Source of the DNA: Domibacillus robiginosus
GTDB lineage: Bacteria; Bacillota; Bacilli; Bacillales; Domibacillaceae
Direction of reading: 5' to 3'
NCBI RefSeq assembly: GCF_000966195.1
Contig: NZ_LAHL01000043.1
Location: forward strand, 1-44,858
DNA length: 44,858 bases
Part shown: piece by piece, positions 25,258 through 33,948 of the stretch
How positions within the stretch are numbered: position 1 is the stretch's first letter
Layout of the letters: each line of letters starts with the position of its first letter
Notes under the pieces: model-generated
Database searches by the model: none
What the model saw: only the letters and a program-made list of their open reading frames with translations
What the model was told of the DNA's origin: nothing
Position numbers and translations under genes: made by a program

Positions 25258-26082
25258 TTACGTTATTTTTCGATAAATCTTTTCTTGAACGTCTACGTCC
25301 TTATACTGCTGCGCGTGCTTTGTGAAGCGAATGCTTTCTTTGTTTCCAAGCCCTAAGAATCCAAAAGGGCTTAAGCTTTTGTAAAACAAATCATGAACAT
25401 GCTCTTGAAGCGTCCGGTTAAAATAAATCAGCACATTCCGGCACAGAATCAGATGAAACTCATTAAACGACTTGTCTGTCACTAGATTGTGCTGGGCAAA
25501 CACAAGACACTCTTTGAGCGGGGAATGAAACACCGCTTCATTTGATTTCACGGTATAGTAGTCAGAAAGAGCTCGTTTCCCTCCTGCTTTCCTGTAGTTA
25601 TCTGTATCGTCTTTCATTGTTTTCAGCGAAATCCGACCTTCTGCAGCCTGCTGTAAAACTCGAGCATTCATATCTGTCGCATAAATCCTCGACCTTGAAA
25701 GCAAGCCTTCCTCCTCTAACAGAATAGCCAGAGAGAACGCCTCCTCACCGGTCGAGCAGCCCGCCACCCAGATGCGGATAAATGGATAAGTCCGCAGCAG
25801 GGGAATCACGTTTTCCCGCATGGAAAGAAAAAACAAAGGATCTCGGAACATCTCTGTCACATTAATGGAAAAATCGTAAAAAAGCCGGTTCATGCAAGCA
25901 GGATCACGAATGACTTTTTCTTGAAGCGCCGCAATGCCCGTTACAGCTTCTGCGGCGATCCGATGCCAGACACGCCGCCTGATGGATGGATAAGAATAAT
26001 TGCGGAAATCATATCCATACCTTCTGAACACCGCCTCTAACAAAAGCTCTATTTCCAGCTTTTCTATTTCTTCAGGCTTCAT
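25258..26082 (-). CDS. CheR-type protein-glutamate methyltransferase
   Basis: 274 residues with an N-terminal helical CheR_N domain and a SAM-binding C-terminal domain: NVTEMFRDPLFF, WVAGCSTGEEAFSLAI and LILCRNVLIYFN are diagnostic. CheR methylates glutamates of chemoreceptors. Here there is no receptor or CheB beside it, and it lies between a hybrid kinase and a GGDEF-EAL protein, so it may modify the kinase's signalling helices or act as a c-di-GMP-linked module; that is inference. Start ATG at 26082 with AGGGAG upstream; it overlaps the kinase stop by 11 bases. Confidence 0.9.
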   Translation of the reverse strand: MKPEEIEKLEIELLLEAVFRRYGYDFRNYSYPSIRRRVWHRIAAEAVTGIAALQEKVIRDPACMNRLFYDFSINVTEMFRDPLFFLSMRENVIPLLRTYPFIRIWVAGCSTGEEAFSLAILLEEEGLLSRSRIYATDMNARVLQQAAEGRISLKTMKDDTDNYRKAGGKRALSDYYTVKSNEAVFHSPLKECLVFAQHNLVTDKSFNEFHLILCRNVLIYFNRTLQEHVHDLFYKSLSPFGFLGLGNKESIRFTKHAQQYKDVDVQEKIYRKIT

Positions 26083-29000
26083 GGCGTTTTTCTCCCTGTC
26101 CATAAAGCCACACCTTCAGCAGCGCGATAAGCTGGTCCGGGTCAATCGGTTTAGCAATATAATCCGATGCCCCTGCTTCTATGCACTTTTCCCGATCATT
26201 TTTCATCGCCTTCGCAGTCAGAGCGATCATGGGCAGTGACCGCCAGTTTGTTTTTCTACGGATATGCTGCATCGTTTCATACCCATCCATTTCTGGCATC
26301 ATGATATCCATCAAAATCAAATCGAAAGGCTCATCTTCTTCCAGCGAGTGGAGAGCTTCCTTCCCGTTTTCTGCAAACGTCACATTGATCTCGTGATCTT
26401 CTAAAATACTTGAGACAGAAAACAAATTGCGAACGTCATCATCGACCAGCAGCACCCTTTTCCCTTTTAATACATTGTCCGTAATCGAGGCAGCGGCTGA
26501 TTGCACCTTCTGCGGCTGAGAGCCCGGCGGCAGCTGAAAAATGGCTGATGTTTCCTGCAAAAGTCTTTCTGGCGACATTGTGTCCTTTATAATAATAGTG
26601 TTTGTGTATTTGTTTAAATGCCTTTCCTCTTTTTCCGTCACCTCTCTGCCCGTGTATATGATGATATGAGCCGGTTTGAGGGCCGGCTGTTTTTCTACAT
26701 TTTGTAAAAAATCAAGTCCCGAAGCGTCGGCAAGCTTTAAGTCCAGAATCATGCAGTCAACATGCTGGGTCTTTAAATAGTGCATCGCTTCTTCTCCCGT
26801 AGCTGCTGTATCGATATCGATTGGATAAACGCTCATCAGCTCTTTTACGCTCATCCTTTGTACTTCTTCATCTTCTACAACGAGAAGCTTTTTTCTCCCG
26901 GGCTCGGCCTGTTCCTTTTCTATTGTAACGGCGGATTTTTCATTAACCGGCTCAGCTTCCTCAGCTGCTGATGCCAGCCGGCTCTCTAGGATCATAAACG
27001 GTTCAGGCATTTGAACCGTTTTTGCCAGCTTTTCTTCCTGATACGGCAAAGACAAGCAGAATGTACTTCCTTTTCCTTCCTCGCTTGCTACACCAATTTC
27101 GCCTGAAAGAAGGCGGGCCAGTTCAAGACTAATGGATAGCCCGAGCCCTGTACCTCCATACTTGCGGCTCGTGGTTCCGTCCACTTGTTGAAAAGCTTCA
27201 AAAATTAACGACAGCTTGTCCTGAGGAATGCCGATACCTGAATCGGAAATGGAAAACAAAATATTGTCTTCTTTTCTCTTGATCTTGACGGTTACGTGCC
27301 CTTTTTGTGTAAATTTCAATGCATTGCTGATCAAATTGTTTAATATTTGATGCAGGCGCATAGGATCTGTCAGTATATGATCAGGAGCGCTCTCTTCGAC
27401 TATGATGTTAAACGTAATTCCTTTTTGTTCGGCCATCAATGAAAATGCAGCATCAAGGTTCTCAACCACCTGGGCAATAGGGGTTTGCTTCATATACATG
27501 TCAATTTTTCCGGATTCAACCTTGGCCAGATCCAATATTTCATTGATCAAACTTAACAGGTCGCTCCCTGAAGAATGTATCGTGCGGGCAAATTCCAGCT
27601 GCTTTTCCGTCAGGTTATGCTGTGGATTATCCAGCAATAATTTTGATAAAATCAGCAAACTGTTTAAAGGCGTCCGCAATTCATGAGACATATTGGCTAA
27701 AAATTCCGACTTATACTTGGAGCTTAGAGCAAGCTGGTTTGCTTTTTGCTCCAGGTCGACTTTCGCCATCTCTACTTCTTTATTTTTTTGCTCATACCTG
27801 CTGTTTTGTTCTTCAAGATCGGCATTTATATGTTCCAGCTCCTGCTGCTGCTGCTGAAGAGATTCCTCCGATGCTTTTAATTCCATCGCCTGTTCTTCTA
27901 ATTCTTCATTTAACTTTCGCAATTCTTCCTGCTGAGCCTGCAGCTCTTCTGTTTGAACCTGCAATTCCTCTGTCATCACCTGAGATTCCTCAAGCAATTT
28001 GGCTAATTGGCTTCTGCTCGAAATGCTGTCCAGAATGATCCCCAGCGTTTGGGTGGTTTCTTTTAACAGCGATTGCTGAATGGAATCAAAACCTTGGAAA
28101 GACGCTATTTCTGCCACTCCCCATAGTTTCCCTTCAAATACAATGGGAAGAGCTATAATGGAAAGAGAGGACGACTCCCCAAGCCCGGATCGGATTGTAA
28201 TATAATTTGATGGTACGTTTTCCAGAAGAATAATCTGTTGCTCGAGCGCACATTGACCAATTATTCCTTCGCCAACAGCAAATCGATTCTCCATATGCTT
28301 TCTTTCTTTGAAAGCATATGAACCAGCCAGCCGTAGATCCGGCTGCTGCTCTTCTTTTAAATAAAATACTCCCTGGACTCCCCCGACAAGCGGTGTAATC
28401 GTTTGGATATATGTACTGGCTACAAGAAAAATAGACTCCATGCCCTGAAGCTTCGTCGTAATGTCAGCCAGGTTTGTTTTTAACCATCCCTGTTTTTCGA
28501 TTTCCTGTACATGTTGCTCCAGGGATTGAGCCATTATATTGAAGGCTCTGGCGGCATCGCCTATTTCATCTTTACGTTTAAGGTGAATTCTCGTCGAAAA
28601 ATCCGCTTTTCCATCTGCAAAGCTTAACATTGTATTTGATACGTATTTCAAACCGTTTGTCAGCGTACGGTGCATCCAAATCAAAAAGCTCAGCCCGACA
28701 ATGAAAGCGAATAAGCTGAGATAACCCATGTAACGCAGAGCCCTGTCGTACTCGGTTAAAGAATCAACCAGCTTTTCCTCCATTCCTCTTTCATATAAAT
28801 CGTTCAGCTCATTAATCGTCCCAAAAAAGTTCCGCTCGATCTGTGCTCCTTTTCCTGCCAGATCACTTGCAGCTTCTGCCGTTCTTCCGGCTTCAATATC
28901 TTTTATAAATTGATTGCTCAAACCGGCAAATGCACCGTAATGCTGCTCAAGGTTTTCAGCGGCAGCTTTTGCATCACTTTGCGCAGTCATAAAAGTAAGC

Positions 29001-29287
29001 TCGAACAGCGCGGCATCCATTTTTCTTTTTCCATCCTCCATGTCATTGATAAGCTGCTTCTTCGCCGCAGAAGAATCAGCAAGCAGCAGATCACGCATCG
29101 ATTTTGCAACGCTATTTCCATCACTTCGAATGGTGGTGGTTAAATCAAGCTTTTTATATTGGCTTTCGGTTAAATCCTGCAGTGTATCATTGAATTGAAA
29201 AAACTGCCCAAACCCCAACAAAACAATCATGCTTATAAAAACAAGCCCTATACCAAACCCTGCCCATAACTTCACGCCAATTTTCAA
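26072..29287 (-). CDS. Hybrid sensor histidine kinase with HAMP, GAF and two receivers
   Basis: 1071 residues. Order: TM1 (about 8-30), extracytoplasmic helical sensor (30-185), TM2 (188-205), HAMP (207-263), GAF (about 280-425), long glutamine/glutamate-rich coiled coil (425-525), HisKA with H535 in MSHELRTP, HATPase with NNLISNALKF and GGTGLGLSI, receiver 1 (D849 in ILDLK) and receiver 2 (D994 in LMDIMMPEMDG, K in IAKPID). I chose the TTG at 29287 because AAGGAG lies 9 bases upstream and the protein then begins MKIGVKLWAGF; the open frame extends to 29344. First gene of the operon and directly controlled by the c-di-GMP riboswitch. Confidence 0.92.
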   Translation of the reverse strand: MKIGVKLWAGFGIGLVFISMIVLLGFGQFFQFNDTLQDLTESQYKKLDLTTTIRSDGNSVAKSMRDLLLADSSAAKKQLINDMEDGKRKMDAALFELTFMTAQSDAKAAAENLEQHYGAFAGLSNQFIKDIEAGRTAEAASDLAGKGAQIERNFFGTINELNDLYERGMEEKLVDSLTEYDRALRYMGYLSLFAFIVGLSFLIWMHRTLTNGLKYVSNTMLSFADGKADFSTRIHLKRKDEIGDAARAFNIMAQSLEQHVQEIEKQGWLKTNLADITTKLQGMESIFLVASTYIQTITPLVGGVQGVFYLKEEQQPDLRLAGSYAFKERKHMENRFAVGEGIIGQCALEQQIILLENVPSNYITIRSGLGESSSLSIIALPIVFEGKLWGVAEIASFQGFDSIQQSLLKETTQTLGIILDSISSRSQLAKLLEESQVMTEELQVQTEELQAQQEELRKLNEELEEQAMELKASEESLQQQQQELEHINADLEEQNSRYEQKNKEVEMAKVDLEQKANQLALSSKYKSEFLANMSHELRTPLNSLLILSKLLLDNPQHNLTEKQLEFARTIHSSGSDLLSLINEILDLAKVESGKIDMYMKQTPIAQVVENLDAAFSLMAEQKGITFNIIVEESAPDHILTDPMRLHQILNNLISNALKFTQKGHVTVKIKRKEDNILFSISDSGIGIPQDKLSLIFEAFQQVDGTTSRKYGGTGLGLSISLELARLLSGEIGVASEEGKGSTFCLSLPYQEEKLAKTVQMPEPFMILESRLASAAEEAEPVNEKSAVTIEKEQAEPGRKKLLVVEDEEVQRMSVKELMSVYPIDIDTAATGEEAMHYLKTQHVDCMILDLKLADASGLDFLQNVEKQPALKPAHIIIYTGREVTEKEERHLNKYTNTIIIKDTMSPERLLQETSAIFQLPPGSQPQKVQSAAASITDNVLKGKRVLLVDDDVRNLFSVSSILEDHEINVTFAENGKEALHSLEEDEPFDLILMDIMMPEMDGYETMQHIRRKTNWRSLPMIALTAKAMKNDREKCIEAGASDYIAKPIDPDQLIALLKVWLYGQGEKRHEA

Positions 29288-29386
29288 AGATTCTCTACTC
29301 CTTACTCGCATATATTCAAATGAAGCCGACCATACAATAATCAATCAAACAGAAGCCTGCTTTTAAAAGCGAAAATATAAAAAAAA

Positions 29387-29408
29387 GCTTCCTAAAAGAT
29401 TAGGAAGC
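29387..29408 (-). terminator. Second leader terminator of the c-di-GMP operon
   Basis: Stem GCTTCCTA/TAGGAAGC with a 6-base loop, followed on the minus strand by eight T's. About 100 bases before the kinase start, a likely expression platform of the riboswitch. Confidence 0.8.
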
Positions 29409-29422
29409 GTCAATAAATAAAA

Positions 29423-29453
29423 AGGGTTTCTCTGCCATAAGGCACCGTACCCT
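29423..29453 (-). terminator. First leader terminator or antiterminator hairpin of the c-di-GMP operon
   Basis: AGGGT/ACCCT (29423-29427 with 29449-29453) encloses an inner TGCC-TTAT-GGCA hairpin and is followed on the minus strand by TTTTTATTT. It sits immediately after the aptamer, upstream of a second terminator. Confidence 0.6.
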
Positions 29454-29467
29454 GCTGACTCAAAGAT

Positions 29468-29562
29468 CCAATCCTTTTCGGTAACCGGCTGTCATAGTTT
29501 AAAACGTTAGACCCGTGGCTTTGCGTCCTTGCCTTTCGGAAAGTTTGCCTTTAGCGTAGATT
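29468..29562 (-). ncRNA. Cyclic-di-GMP-I (GEMM) riboswitch
   Basis: On the minus strand the aptamer reads GGCAAACTTTCCGAAAGGCA, then GGACGCAAAGCCACGGGTCT, a variable loop, TATGACAGCC and GGTTACCGAA. These are the conserved parts of the GEMM-I class: the GAAA tetraloop, its receptor with GACGCAAAGCC, and the closing GGTTACCG. It is followed by two terminator-like hairpins and then the kinase-CheR-GGDEF/EAL operon. Whether ligand turns expression on or off cannot be decided by eye. Confidence 0.95.
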
Positions 29563-29604
29563 TGTCCATTACTGCTGATAGGGTAATACTATTGTATGAT
29601 GACC

Positions 29605-29613
29605 ATTATAACA
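29605..29613 (-). promoter_or_regulatory. Extended -10 promoter of the riboswitch operon
   Basis: Minus-strand TGTTATAAT, an extended -10 with perfect TATAAT, about 45 bases upstream of the aptamer. No clear -35; the upstream stretch repeats GGTAATATGTTATAA in imperfect form. Confidence 0.55.
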
Positions 29614-29639
29614 TATTACCTTATAACATTACCATTAAA

Positions 29640-30380
29640 TAGGAATATTGATTTATTCTCTCGTTACATATAAACCTGTAAGCATGAAAATGCCGGTGTG
29701 GAAATAACTAGATTGGCCGATGTAATAGCCAGCGCAATTAAATGTCTGTAGGTGCATGAAAGAAGGCCACTGGCACGAAAAAGTAAGCACCAGCAGCCTT
29801 CTTATAGAGTTTTGTTCAAGAGGATCTAGTGATGGACGGGTAAAAACAGATTCATCCCTTCCAATGATTCTTTGAAAAAACGAGGATATTATGAAGCAGT
29901 GATAAAAAGCAGAAAGCTGCTATTTGTGATTGTTTTTAATAGCAACCTTTATGGTTGAGAGACTTTTATTCACTCTTTTGCGAAACCATTTTCTAGCCTT
30001 GCCTTTCTTGTAAAATCGTTTATCCCCCTCTTTTTATGATGTTTACGATAAAAAATCTTTCTTATCCAGCATTACAATTTAGTATCGGCCCCACCTACGC
30101 CAAATACCGCGACGGCCACGCGTGCCATCCAACCCACTTACTACTGTACAAGAAAGCGTTTACATTATCAACGATTTTTGATCGTCAAATGTCGACACCT
30201 CTCGTTTAAGCCGCCTGTTTTCCCTGCCTGAAGGAGAAAGGAGAGACCTTTTGCTCCAGTGTCTACATAAGTACATCACTACAAGTAGAGACAAATAAAA
30301 AAGCCTTTTACTAAAAGGGGTTCATTCTGCTGAAATAGGATGTTGTCCAGCTGGCTTGATCCTTTGTGTGACCGTTCTTA
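29640..30380. other. Gene-poor, decayed region
   Basis: No intact gene on either strand. It holds a long hairpin (29759-29803, AAGAAGGC..GCCTTCTT), a plus-strand stretch that reads FIPSNDSLKKRGYYEAVIKS in one frame without a start, and a perfect cre site (30151-30165). Downstream of the cre, a minus-strand fragment MARVAVAVFGVGGADTKL ends at a stop. A short hairpin with CCTTTTACTAAAAGG lies at about 30304. The pieces look like remains of lost genes. Confidence 0.4.
30151..30165 (-). promoter_or_regulatory. Orphan perfect cre (CcpA) site
   Basis: Minus-strand ATGTAAACGCTTTCT fits the cre consensus WTGNAANCGNWNNCW at every position. No intact gene lies downstream on either strand; only a short fragment starting with an ATG about 35-60 bases away. 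Confidence 0.6.
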
Positions 30381-30545
30381 GGCGAAGCATAGAAAGGCGG
30401 CATTCGCGGGATTCTGCTTTCCAAGGGGCAGGCGGTGAGATCGCCTTCGCCACTTCGTGGCAAAGTCGATTTCACCTTTCCCGCTAGTCCCTTAGGAGTC
30501 TACGTCCTGCACCTGCCGCCTTTGTGGGGAGGAAAGGAAGATCGT
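30381..30545 (+). repeat. Bacillaceae-type GC-rich intergenic repeat
   Basis: The stretch with CTGCTTTCCAAGGGGCAGGC, GGTGAGATCGCC, TTTCCCGCTAGTCCCTTAGG and AGTCTACGTCCTGC has the layout of a repeat I recall as frequent in Bacillaceae intergenic DNA. Part of it (CTTTCCAAGGGGCAGGC) matches 10920-10937. Function unknown; the open frame through it (30435-30650) is not credible as a gene. Confidence 0.5.
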
Positions 30546-30764
30546 AAAACACGATATGTTTATCCCTCTTTGCTGAAAGGAACAGAAAAACTCTTTCAAC
30601 CCTCCTTCTTTTCAAACATACAACAGGCGGAGGGTTTTCGGGCAAGCTAAAAAGAAACACATCACATACACTTTTTGCAAAACGAATTTCTTCCTGACTT
30701 CTTTGTTTTTCAACACACTGAGCCCCTTACTAAAAGGGGCTGGCGTTAAAACGAAGAATAAATT

Positions 30765-31343
30765 TTAACTTTCACCGCTCTGTTCTTTCTTGCTCGCTTC
30801 CTCTGCGGCTTTTTTTACTGCTTCTTCCATTTTGGCTTTGTAGAGCGGACTCGCAAGTGTTTCTTCAATCACACCTTGAAGATATTTTCTGAATTCCTGG
30901 CTTTTTATCGCTGTCTGCATCGTTTTTTGCATTTCTGGGTCCTTCATTACATCGAGCAGCATTTTTTGATAATCTGGATCCTTCATCAGTTCAGTCAGGA
31001 GCTTCTTATGTTCTTTTTCCATGCTTTTGGCGTAGCTCTCCACAAATTTCGGATCTTCAAACGCTTTTTGCCAGAACTCCTTGCCTTTCTCAGATGTGAG
31101 AGTCGATTGAACGGCTTCTGTCACATCGTTTTGATTCATGATCAAATCCTCGCGCATTTCTTTGTCTGTCATCGCTTCTTGAAGTGCTTTTTTTCCATCG
31201 TCGGTTTTTAATATATCCACAACCATTTTTTTCGTTTCTTCGTAGTCGAGCTGATGAGGTGATTCATTCTGGTTGGCACAGCCGGCGGCCAAAGCAATCA
31301 CAACTGATAATAACAGCATTCTAAAAAGTGCAATGTTCCTCAT
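30765..31343 (-). CDS. gerD: Spore germination lipoprotein GerD
   Basis: 192 residues. A lipoprotein signal ends in ALAAGC with lipidated C22, followed by a short Asn/Gln-rich linker and an all-helical, charged domain with repeated KDPxxxKxMLxxMKDPEMQKTM patterns. This is the GerD architecture; GerD is needed for clustering of nutrient germinant receptors in the spore inner membrane. AAGGAG precedes the ATG by 9 bases. A possible sigma-G promoter (31404-31431) fits expression in the forespore. Confidence 0.9.
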   Translation of the reverse strand: MRNIALFRMLLLSVVIALAAGCANQNESPHQLDYEETKKMVVDILKTDDGKKALQEAMTDKEMREDLIMNQNDVTEAVQSTLTSEKGKEFWQKAFEDPKFVESYAKSMEKEHKKLLTELMKDPDYQKMLLDVMKDPEMQKTMQTAIKSQEFRKYLQGVIEETLASPLYKAKMEEAVKKAAEEASKKEQSGES

Positions 31344-31668
31344 GTTGCCCAGCTCCTTTTTTTCTTTGCGGTTCGCTCCTTTTATTTTGAATTAGCCGGG
31401 TGATTGTATGCGCGGAAAATGATGGACATGCACAAAAGCCCCTCCGTTCCAGGCCGCGGCTGGCTGCATAATGGAGGGGCTGGTGGGTAATCATCTGCCT
31501 GCTAAACGCGCTTTATCCAGGGCAATGATACCTTCTTTACTTAATTGTCATGGTGTTCTACTGTTTTTTCCTTTTCCTCTGTTTCAGTTTTTATGTTGTA
31601 TAAAACGGATCGAATTATACACATACTATCCATGCAAAAATCGTAAAAACAACTGTTTATACGCTCAT
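31344..31668. other. Intergenic region upstream of gerD
   Basis: 325 bases. It holds the candidate sigma-G promoter of gerD, a hairpin AGCCCCTCC/GGAGGGGCT (31436-31481) that probably terminates the upstream SLH gene on the minus strand, and AT-rich sequence with a minus-strand TATAAT at about 31612. A 27-codon minus-strand frame here lacks a ribosome site. No RNA gene seen. Confidence 0.4.
31404..31431 (-). promoter_or_regulatory. Candidate sigma-G/F promoter of gerD
   Basis: Minus-strand GCATG, 16 bases, then CATACAA, about 60 bases before the start, resembling the forespore sigma-G consensus (GHATR, 17-18 bases, CATNHTA). One base short in spacing and one mismatch in the -10. Confidence 0.4.
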
Positions 31669-32898
31669 TTATCTTTGTTCATCCTCAATCGTTCCATCAG
31701 CGGGATCGACTGTATAAAACGATTGATGTGTATTTGTTTTTACACGGAACCGGTACGTCCCATCTCGATTTTTGCCCATATACTGTATTTCTTTTACATA
31801 TTCCCGGAGTCCACTTTCTCCTTTCGGTATATCGAAGGCATACATGATCCATGCCTGTGCTTGTTGAACTGTTAAGTTAAACGGTTCTTCCCTTGTCGTT
31901 CTGGAATCCACCCACTCACTCAGCTTCCACTGGCCGTTCCGATTCACAATGGTCCACGTTTCGGTTACCGCTTCATTCAGTCCGTGAGGAGCACGAACGG
32001 TCACTTTTATTTTGTTGCTCGTTTTTTCATGAATCACATAAGGCAAACCGTTATCATCTACATCACTGTAAAGCAGCCAATCACATTGTGTGCAGGATAC
32101 TTCATAAAATTCCTGCATAGCCGACAGCATGGCTCCTTCCGCATATGGTGTTATTTCCTTTTTAAAGGTTGAAAAAGCAGGACGCGTTTTTTGACTGTAC
32201 TTGTACGCTTCCAAAATCATGTATGGCTTGTTTTGCACTTCACGAATGAAGCCCAATACCTCCTGGTCGTTGTATTCACTGATTGGCTTTTTCTTGTGCG
32301 CCCGGTAAAGCAGCATCATCAATTCCGAACGAGTCAGCTTTTTATCCGGTGAGAAGGTAGTGGCTGTTGTGCCAGCCGTTATATTGTTTCTAACCAGTGC
32401 TTCCACATAAGGAGCCGCCCAGTTATCCCTTTTCACATCTTTAAAGGGCAGAGAAAAAGACGTTTTTCGCTCATATTCAAAAGCATCGACCAGTAATTTA
32501 GCCATTTGTGAACGTGTTAAAATGTCATTCGGCCGCATGGTACGATCTTTAAAGCCCTGCAGGATACCGCGTTCTGCGAGTGCTGCCACTTCGTTATAGT
32601 TCTGGTTTAAAACCGTCACGTCCCGAAAGCCTGGATGATTCGTTTCCCGTTTCAACCCAAGAATCCGAGCTATCATAACGGCTGCTTCCATACGGCTCAC
32701 CTGCTTTGCCGGACGGACCATAAAATCATCATCCTTTGGTTCAAACACCTTTTTCGCAGACAAGCTCCATACTGCCTCATAAGCCCGATGATTCGGAGAA
32801 ATATCGTTGAACACCGATACAGCAGCAGATGCATGCGAGGAAAACAGAGCAGAAACGAGCAAAATAAAAGCAAGTGGTACTGCGATAAACTTTTTCAC
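31669..32898 (-). CDS. SLH-domain surface protein with unknown C-terminal domain
   Basis: 409 residues. Signal peptide with ...SHASAA cleavage near residue 25, then three S-layer-homology domains (about 28-85, 90-145, 150-205; VFNDISPNHRAYEAV, GFRDVTVLNQNYNEV, PFKDVKRDNWAAPYV). These bind pyruvylated secondary cell-wall polymer and hold the protein on the cell surface. The C-terminal half (220-409) shows two weakly similar-looking alpha/beta units ending FYTVDPADGTIEDEQ; I do not recognise it. GTG start with AAGGAG upstream. Next to a second SLH protein gene. Confidence 0.88.
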   Translation of the reverse strand: MKKFIAVPLAFILLVSALFSSHASAAVSVFNDISPNHRAYEAVWSLSAKKVFEPKDDDFMVRPAKQVSRMEAAVMIARILGLKRETNHPGFRDVTVLNQNYNEVAALAERGILQGFKDRTMRPNDILTRSQMAKLLVDAFEYERKTSFSLPFKDVKRDNWAAPYVEALVRNNITAGTTATTFSPDKKLTRSELMMLLYRAHKKKPISEYNDQEVLGFIREVQNKPYMILEAYKYSQKTRPAFSTFKKEITPYAEGAMLSAMQEFYEVSCTQCDWLLYSDVDDNGLPYVIHEKTSNKIKVTVRAPHGLNEAVTETWTIVNRNGQWKLSEWVDSRTTREEPFNLTVQQAQAWIMYAFDIPKGESGLREYVKEIQYMGKNRDGTYRFRVKTNTHQSFYTVDPADGTIEDEQR

Positions 32899-33026
32899 AC
32901 TACAATCTCCTTTCCTTATCTACCATTAATACCTTCGGCACAAAAATGGAAATACCTTCAAAATATTCCATTTTTCCATAATCAGATAAACCCTGTGCAG
33001 GCTTACTTTTTTTCAGAATAAAAAAT

Positions 33027-33066
33027 AACCCAAGCCAGTTTGGTGCTCTCCACTCCGGATTAGGTT
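33027..33066 (-). terminator. Possible terminator of the short SLH gene
   Basis: AACCTAA/TTGGGTT on the minus strand (one wobble) encloses a 26-base loop and is followed by ATTTTTTATT. About 50 bases past the stop at 33116. Confidence 0.4.
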
Positions 33067-33115
33067 ATGTATTCGTGTTGATTCTCTTTCAAGAAGGGAC
33101 TCTCGCCACAATACA

Positions 33116-33811
33116 TCAAAGAGCCCTATCTAATCTGTAAAGAAGCAAGGCAAACTGTCCTCTTGTTAAGGGCTGGCTTGTACCGAATTTCGTTTCTGAT
33201 ATGCCTTTGACCACACCAAGCTCCGTAAGCAATGCAACAGGTTCCGCATAACGGCCCGTTACATCAGTAAATTTCCTGGATGTTTCAGCCGGGTAACCTT
33301 CACCGTCAGCTTGAAGGGCTGCATAAATTCTCGCAAACAGGATAGCCGCTTCACCACGAGTGATGTTTAACTGGGAGCCAAAATCGGTATCAGACTTTCC
33401 GTTCATGATGCCTGCTGCTTTAAGAGCCGATACAGCCGATACAGCACGGGCTGGAACATCTTTGAAGCTTGCTTTCGGAGGGTTCGAATTATCAACGCCG
33501 TTAAGGTCCAGGAATTTTGCGGCAATCAAAGCGGCATCTACGCGCTTGATCGATTGATCGACGCCGAATTGGTGAGGCTCTATACCATAAAACAGTCCAG
33601 ACAAATAATCGACTGCCTCGAATAACTCTGTTCCCATCCTAACATCCTGGAATACACTTGACGTTGAACCAGTACCTGCCGGCTTATCTGCCATAACGGG
33701 TGCTTCCGGTGCCGGAATCTTTGCTTCTTCTGCGAATGTAGGAGTGATTGCTGAAGAAAATATGGTACTTGCTAATAGTGTGGCAGCCAATGCTTTGCTG
33801 GATTTTTTCAT
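33116..33811 (-). CDS. Short secreted protein of three SLH domains
   Basis: 231 residues: signal peptide (cleavage near TFA-EEA, about residue 28), a proline-rich linker, then three SLH domains (VFQDVRMGTELFEAV, SFKDVPARAVSAVSAL with GIMNGKSDTDFG, FTDVTGRYAEPVALL with GVVKGISETKFG) to the very end. Nothing but the wall anchor is present, so its role would be structural or as a competitor or adaptor at the S-layer binding sites. ATG at 33811 with AGGAG upstream. Same strand as the neighbouring SLH gene but separated by about 220 bases. Confidence 0.88.
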   Translation of the reverse strand: MKKSSKALAATLLASTIFSSAITPTFAEEAKIPAPEAPVMADKPAGTGSTSSVFQDVRMGTELFEAVDYLSGLFYGIEPHQFGVDQSIKRVDAALIAAKFLDLNGVDNSNPPKASFKDVPARAVSAVSALKAAGIMNGKSDTDFGSQLNITRGEAAILFARIYAALQADGEGYPAETSRKFTDVTGRYAEPVALLTELGVVKGISETKFGTSQPLTRGQFALLLYRLDRAL

Positions 33812-33948
33812 GGTCACAATCTCCTCTTTTATCATTTAATAGAATAAAGTATATCAAATAAATGAAAGAAAATATTTGATTTCTTGAAAAAAAGGGATTT
33901 CCAACCATTCACTTATTCGATAAAGCTACATTGAATCTATTTTTACTT

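Noticed and set aside
30435-30650. 71-codon plus-strand frame in the repeat region
   Set aside because: Product of the GC-rich repeat; no ribosome site, no recognisable protein.
31560-31645. 27-codon minus-strand frame upstream of gerD (MCIIRSVLYNIKTETEE...)
   Set aside because: No ribosome site and overlaps a likely promoter; too little to call.
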